DNA from: Chondrosia reniformis
Lineage: Eukaryota > Porifera > Demospongiae > Chondrillida > Chondrillidae
Assembly: GCA_947172415.1 (NCBI GenBank)
Contig: OX359192.1
Coordinates: 1,676,501 to 1,740,500 of the forward strand
Length of the DNA: 64,000 nucleotides
Reading direction: 5' to 3'
Shown here: positions 58,886 through 64,000 of the stretch, piece by piece
How positions within the stretch are numbered: position 1 is the first letter of the stretch
How the letters are laid out: every line of letters begins with the position of its first letter
Made by a program: the position numbers and the translations under genes
Notes under the pieces: generated by a model
Told to the model about the DNA's origin: nothing
The model's input: the letters and a program-made list of their open reading frames with translations, nothing else
Databases searched by the model: none

Positions 58886-61800
58886 ATGGTGAAGTATCTG
58901 CTTTTCGCTGTGGCGGTGATCTACTGTAGCGCTGCTGTTGGGCAACGTCCGCTGTACTGGCAACCCAACTCAAACTGGGACAACCCGGAGAACTGGAACC
59001 TTGGTAGACGACCCTGCGGCGGAGACGTGGTGTCATTCAAGAAGGTTGCCGCACTGTTTACTATTCTAATGTTACCCGTTTCCTCTTTTCTCTGTATTTT
59101 ATTGTTTTACTGCCCGACACATTTCAACTGTCTCTTCCTTACGTACAACAGCATTATTGCCCTTACGTACAACAGCATTATTGTCCTAACGTACAACACC
59201 ATTATTGCCCTTACGTACAACACCATTATTGCCCTTACGTACAACACCATTATTGCCCTTACGTACAACAGCATTATTGCCCTTACGTACAACAGCATTA
59301 TTGCCCTTACGTACAACAGCATTATTGCCTAGGCCTGTAGACTGTCTTAGGTATGTATGTATGTCCTGAGAGTAGCTTGTTAGTCTCTCTAGTGCGAATA
59401 TAGAAGTTTAATTAAGGAATCTACCCTTCCTGTACCTTCAATTAAGAGTAAAGAGAAGACTGGAATGAAGGACCTCCCTGTAATGGTTCAGTTCATGTAT
59501 GTAGGTTGATTCTCCGCACTTGATTGTTCTGAAGAGTAACGTCAGTATTCGCCGCATCCAGCTTCCAATGAATGGTAAAATAGTTTTGACAAACTCTGCC
59601 TCCATTCGCTTCCAAAAGGATGACAAATGTCAAGGTATGCCACGCCCCTTTATGTGTAACCCATAGATATAGGTGGCTATGGATAGATTCAATGCCACAC
59701 CCCTTTTATTAAGATATAGGTGGCTATAGATAGATTCAATGCCACGCCCCCTTTTATTAAGATATAGGTGGCTATGGATAGATGCAATGCCACACCCTCC
59801 TAGTATGGAGTGTATATGTTTAGTTTCTGTATTTTTCTTATTGCTCACAGAAATGCATTTCTATTGTTAGTACTTATAACACTTTTGTGTAATTAGGTCG
59901 AGACTCTGTGGTGGCAAAGGCAGGAGTGAGTTGTACAACGTTACTCTGATGTTCTGTTAGTAGTCCTGGGTAAATACTGTGTGTGTGTCATTTTAGGAGA
60001 ACGTCTTCATTGGAGCAAAGAGCAACTACTGGGAGTGTCCTGAAAACTGGAGGACAGCTGACAGTCAAATCCCTGCCTCAGCACCTTGTGGTACAGATGT
60101 GGCAGTCTTTCCTGAGGTGGGATGGTAAACCAATTGCAGCTGTGCAGTTAGGTGGCTTCCCAAACCTATGTAATAATTACCAAGGGGTATAGGGAGGTTA
60201 ATTGTTTCCCTTGTGTAGTAATTCTAGATATTTATGAAACCACTTTATTGCATTATGTGTATTTAGTGCTATATTTTGATTAATCACAAGGCGCTGAATA
60301 CTTTATAGAGATCATGTAATTACATGTACAGCAACAGATTCATAGCTGACATGTCATGTAGGGATGTTTGTTAATACTATTTGTAAATGAAACACAAGTC
60401 ACTGCTATATGCACAGAGCTGAGCTACAGACATAGCTAAAGTGTTACTTTGCTGAAGCTCTCCTTGCTTATACCATTCTGTAATAGTTGTAGTCACACCA
60501 TTGCCACTGTTGTCTGTATATCACTCAACACACATATTTAAGGTGACCCTGATTTGAAGGATGCCATATGAGTGCTTGGAGGGTTGTGGGATTCCTGAAG
60601 TCTTAGTCTGACTAGTCCTCATGGGGTTTCCTTTAGAGAATATCATAACAAGGGAGGACAAAACACAATTGAGTAAAACTTTGAAGGCAACCTAGTTCTA
60701 GTACTTGCTATTAAATTTGGTAAATAGACTTTCTCAAAGGGGGATTCAAAATTTAATTCTTGGTCTACTTTCTTGCTTTAACGTCCTTTAGGGTTCGTCT
60801 TTCTCCTTTGTGAACACAACCTTTGAGAATGTCATCAATGTATATCAGTTGAAGCTGCGAGGAGTGAATATAAAGAATATCAAGGAGGAATCAGGTAATG
60901 TATATGTGATGACATATATAATTAAAATGATAATTCTGTAAAAATATTTTATAAATGAAGTTTGGGTTGGGATGGCATTAATGATCATGTCTTGTTTTAG
61001 AATCTTGGTCACTATTACGAGTACTACCATCCCTACTTCTAATTCCTTTTGAGGTGCCTTGTTTAACTAGAGGTGGAATGTGAATAATACAATTATAATA
61101 CAATTATAATACAATTATAATACAATAATAAATTTAACTAACTAACTTGTATTTTCTCTTTAACCGTGCATGCTGAATGTCAATGAATTTATTACTGGAT
61201 TATATGTTTATTTATATGCGATTGTTGTATAGGAGATGAAGCTGCATATGTGTACATACTACGTATATGCTCTCTTTGCACAGAATACGGACTAAGGGAA
61301 TTCAGTAATCTAAAGGTTAATGTGGCTACGGGTAGTTGTGGTACAACCCCTTCAAATTGTCCCTGCATTAAAGGAGGTGACGTCTGTACTAACAAAGGGA
61401 TTACCTCTCCAGAAAGCTGTAAGTGTTATCATGTTCAACTTGAAATAGGAACAGACGTCGATACTTATTTTTGTTTAACTATCATATTGATGTCCAAAAT
61501 GGCTCCCTACTGTCTTATGATATGATAAATGGGTTATTTAGCTTTCTGTAGTAATACAAAGCAATTCAGAAAGCTTTAGTGAATGGACCTTTCAAAACCG
61601 AGAAAGCTTCATTCTGATATGGAAAATACTATAAATGTATTTATTAACTGTTTTTTTTTCCAATAGACATACATTAGTTATACAAACTCTTTCTTATAAT
61701 TCTTACACTTAGTAAAGGTATAGTAATTCAGTAAATCACATCACTTGCCATCTTATCAAGCCACCACATGCTAGCATTCCTGTCCTCTGATCCTGTAGCA

Positions 61801-62645
61801 TCATCTACGGGAGGTATCGTGGCCGGCTCTGTGATTGCGATTATTCTCATCATTATAATAATAATTGCTGTAATATTTGGAGTTGTGTGGTGAGTGTTCA
61901 TTCACATATGTACTATGCTCAAGTCTTACATCCCATCCCACACCACACCCCTTAATTCAAAAAAATCTAAAACTAATCAGGGACATATCTAAAATTTGTA
62001 GTGAGTGTTAATTTATATAGGAGATGTAGTATGGTCCCCAAGAAAGATTATGAGCTAATACAAATTTAAGCTCCAGGGGTAGCTGCTTCGTTAACCAGAG
62101 CCCTCCCCAAGTCACCATTGGTAATGATTTATATTTGGCACTGAGCAGTCAACCTCAGTTATTGAGCACCTGTAGCCACCCCACCCCATGTCACACCACC
62201 ACGCCCCACCCATTTCCACCCGCCCTGCCCAATGCCACACCGTCATACCTTGCACCTGGGCTCCTCCCTCATTTAACGGAATGTCTAAGATTGACATGTG
62301 ATTTCAAAATCCCATACATATTGATTTAGGCTTCTAAATCTGATTGCAGGTATCGCTGTGATCTATTTTGTAGCCTATTCCTGTTTCATTTCTTTGATCA
62401 TGGTTGCTTTATGCAGGTGGATGAAGACTAGTCGAGGATCCTTTGCACCGTACAGAAGAGATAACATGGAGGATGAACCAAAAGTGACATTTGAAAAGGA
62501 AATAGATGAAGGAGCTATCAACTTTGACAATCCAATATATGATGAGAGTAGTGAATTTAGTGATCTAGTTCCTGCCGAAGAAGTCCCCCAACCCACAGAA
62601 AGGGGAGGAGGAGAGAGTGATGACCTTGAGAAAGTTCCACTCTGA
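58886..62645 (+). CDS. AMN: Amnionless-like endocytic receptor subunit
   Basis: Exons 58886-59044, 59505-59634, 59897-59925, 59997-60116, 60792-60894, 61284-61418, 61799-61889 and 62417-62645 give 331 residues (human AMN about 453). A signal peptide (MVKYLLFAVAVIYCSAAVG) precedes two amnionless motifs: NSNWDNPENWNLGRRPCGGD and NYWECPENW followed by APCGTDVAVFP. A Cys-rich stretch (GSCGTTPSNCPCIKGGDVC), a transmembrane helix (about 233-255) and a 75-residue acidic tail with FDNPIYDE, an FxNPxY internalisation signal, complete it. In vertebrates AMN anchors cubilin at the apical membrane for endocytosis. The first donor (AAG|GTTGCC) is weak. Intron 1 holds a minisatellite. Confidence 0.85.
59137..59329. 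repeat. 24-bp minisatellite, eight copies, AMN intron 1
   Basis: Unit CCTTACGTACAACAGCATTA plus TTGC. The length is divisible by three, so it prolongs the exon 1 frame and creates a false ORF on the other strand. Confidence 0.95.
59637..59803. repeat. About 50-bp tandem repeat, three copies, AMN intron 2
   Basis: Unit contains GATATAGGTGGCTATGGATA, GATTCAATGCCAC and a C-run/TTTTATTAA stretch. Confidence 0.85.
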
Positions 62646-62796
62646 ATTGAACATGCTATGTTGAAAACTGATTGCTTAGTGCTTAGGCCGCATAGTGCGT
62701 AGTATCATTAAACCATTAATCCATAACGTATCGAGAGTGTTACTCCATATCCATTGTGTACAACCAATAATCCATTGTGAGCGGCGCATGTGAAAA
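62646..62796 (+). promoter_or_regulatory. Spacer and promoter between AMN and TM9SF3
   Basis: Only 151 bp lie between the AMN stop and the next ATG. The start lies in AAAATGGCCGAC, a YY1-like context seen at many TATA-less promoters. Confidence 0.4.
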
Positions 62797-64000
62797 ATGG
62801 CCGACTCAATGAGGCGGTGGTCGTTGTTCTTTATATTACTTGGGGCTGTGGTAACGGTATTCGCTGATGAACACAGTCACGTTTACGAACCTCACGAGGA
62901 GGTGGTGGTATGGATGAATACCGTAGGTCCGTATCATAACAGACAGGAGACGTACGGTTACTTCTCTCTGCCATTTTGTAAGGGTCCTCAGACAGAAATA
63001 AGTCACCACCACGAAACAATGGGAGAGGCTTTGCAAGGATTTGAACTTGAATTCAGCGGCCTAGAAGTTCAATTCAAGAAGAATGTCGATAACACGGAGT
63101 ATTGCACAATTGAACTAGATAAAACTGGCTCCCTGAACGTGTTGACGTATGCGGTAAAGAACAACTACTGGTATCAGATGTACATCGATGATCTGCCGGT
63201 GTGGGGTATAGTGGGAGGCGTGGATGATGAAGCTGAGGAGGAAGGCTTGTATCTCTGGACTCACAAGAAGTTTGATATTGGGTATAATGATGACAGAATA
63301 GTGGATGTTAATCTTACAAGTGATAATAAGGTCTTTCTTTCAAAAGGAACCAAGATATCATTTTCTTACGAGGTTAACTGGGTGGAATCACAGGTGAAAT
63401 TTAACAATAGGTTTGAAAAGTATCTTGATCCGAACTTTTTTCAGCACCGAATTCACTGGTTTTCAATCTTCAACTCATTTATGATGGTCCTTTTCTTAGT
63501 CGGGTTGGTGACAATGATCATGATGAGAACCCTGCGAAGGGACTACGCTCGGTACAGCAAAGATGAAGATTTGGATGACCTAGAGAGAGACCTAGGTGAT
63601 GAGTATGGCTGGAAACAGGTGCATGGAGACGTGTTCCGTTCCCCTATGTATCCCGGTCTGTTTTCATCCTGCATAGGAACGGGTTGCCATTTGGTTATTG
63701 TGATTCTGTTGGCAATCCTTCTTGCCATTTTCGAACATGTGTATGAAAGTCGAGGTACTCTGATGAGCATTTTACTGTACGTGTATGCCGCAACATCCTG
63801 CATCAATGGATTCTTTGGTGGGGCACTCTATTCCAGGTTTGGAGGTAAAGAATGGATCAGACAAGCCTTAACTAGTGCCTTTCTCTTTCCAGGGCTGATT
63901 GGGGTGACCATTTTTATAATTAATCTGGTGGCAAATTATTATCATGCCTCTCGAGCTATTCCCCTGGGAACAATGATTTCTGTGATTGCAATCTGCATAT
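62797..64000 (+). CDS. TM9SF3: Transmembrane 9 superfamily member 3 (5' part, runs off window)
   Basis: A single open frame of 401 codons runs from [10 protein letters not shown] to the window end without an intron. A signal peptide (about 1-26) is followed by the conserved nonaspanin lumenal domain: [82 protein letters not shown] marks the first membrane helix, then [19 protein letters not shown] and [14 protein letters not shown], then further helices up to [13 protein letters not shown]. Human TM9SF3 is 589 residues, so about the last third lies outside. TM9SF proteins sit in Golgi/endosomal membranes; their molecular function is poorly defined. Absence of introns contrasts with the intron-rich neighbours. 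Confidence 0.95.
   Translation, partial: MADSMRRWSLFFILLGAVVTVFADEHSHVYEPHEEVVVWMNTVGPYHNRQETYGYFSLPFCKGPQTEISHHHETMGEALQGFELEFSGLEVQFKKNVDNTEYCTIELDKTGSLNVLTYAVKNNYWYQMYIDDLPVWGIVGGVDDEAEEEGLYLWTHKKFDIGYNDDRIVDVNLTSDNKVFLSKGTKISFSYEVNWVESQVKFNNRFEKYLDPNFFQHRIHWFSIFNSFMMVLFLVGLVTMIMMRTLRRDYARYSKDEDLDDLERDLGDEYGWKQVHGDVFRSPMYPGLFSSCIGTGCHLVIVILLAILLAIFEHVYESRGTLMSILLYVYAATSCINGFFGGALYSRFGGKEWIRQALTSAFLFPGLIGVTIFIINLVANYYHASRAIPLGTMISVIAICI

Noticed and set aside
1..64000. tRNA or rRNA genes
   Set aside because: None of the stretches I read showed a cloverleaf with A and B boxes or rRNA-like sequence; a tRNA scan would settle it.

Overview
The window is eukaryotic nuclear DNA: AT-rich, full of short GT-AG introns (plus two GC-AG introns), with metazoan gene families packed a few hundred bases apart. 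The combination of a huge ankyrin/Roc/death-fold gene family, compact head-to-head genes and orthologues of HMG20, alpha-L-iduronidase, amnionless and TM9SF3 fits a demosponge such as Amphimedon. That species assignment is inference; no search was run.

Bases 1 to about 34,800 are a tandem array of 8-10 kb units. Each unit carries a multi-exon gene with a long ankyrin-repeat exon, a large Roc-COR GTPase exon (P-loop, DTGGQ switch II, THKDE), short linker exons and a C-terminal death-fold exon. Downstream of the poly(A) signal each unit carries the last two exons of fructose-1,6-bisphosphatase (FBPase), which sit just upstream of the next gene. Copy 0 is only a C-terminal death-domain exon. Copy 1 is intact. 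Copy 2 has frameshifts in its ankyrin exon and a 2.6 kb Q-rich, intronless insertion. Copy 3 has both a CARD-like exon and a death-domain exon. Copy 4 ends in the CARD-like exon. The architecture resembles DAPK (ankyrin-Roc-COR-death) without the kinase. An intracellular sensor or signalling role, with C-terminal adaptor domains exchanged between copies, is inferred.

From 35.5 to 37.6 kb lies an HMG20-type HMG-box protein with an added N-terminal AT-hook. From 37.6 to 42 kb I see no firm gene. From 42 to 44.8 kb (minus strand) is a secreted protein of unknown function. From 45.1 to 51.3 kb (plus) is a Brambleberry/KAR5/GEX1-like nuclear-fusion membrane protein. From 51.6 to 58.7 kb (minus) is an 18-exon alpha-L-iduronidase. 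Head-to-head with it, 216 bp away, is amnionless (58.9-62.6 kb, plus), followed after 151 bp by the 5' part of TM9SF3, which runs off the window.

Introns of the 35-62 kb genes are loaded with minisatellites (units of 22, 24, 27, 39 and about 45-50 bp, several open on both strands by chance), small hairpin MITE-like elements and two dispersed repeat families shared with the array. The exon models below were built by hand from splice signals, phase and family knowledge.
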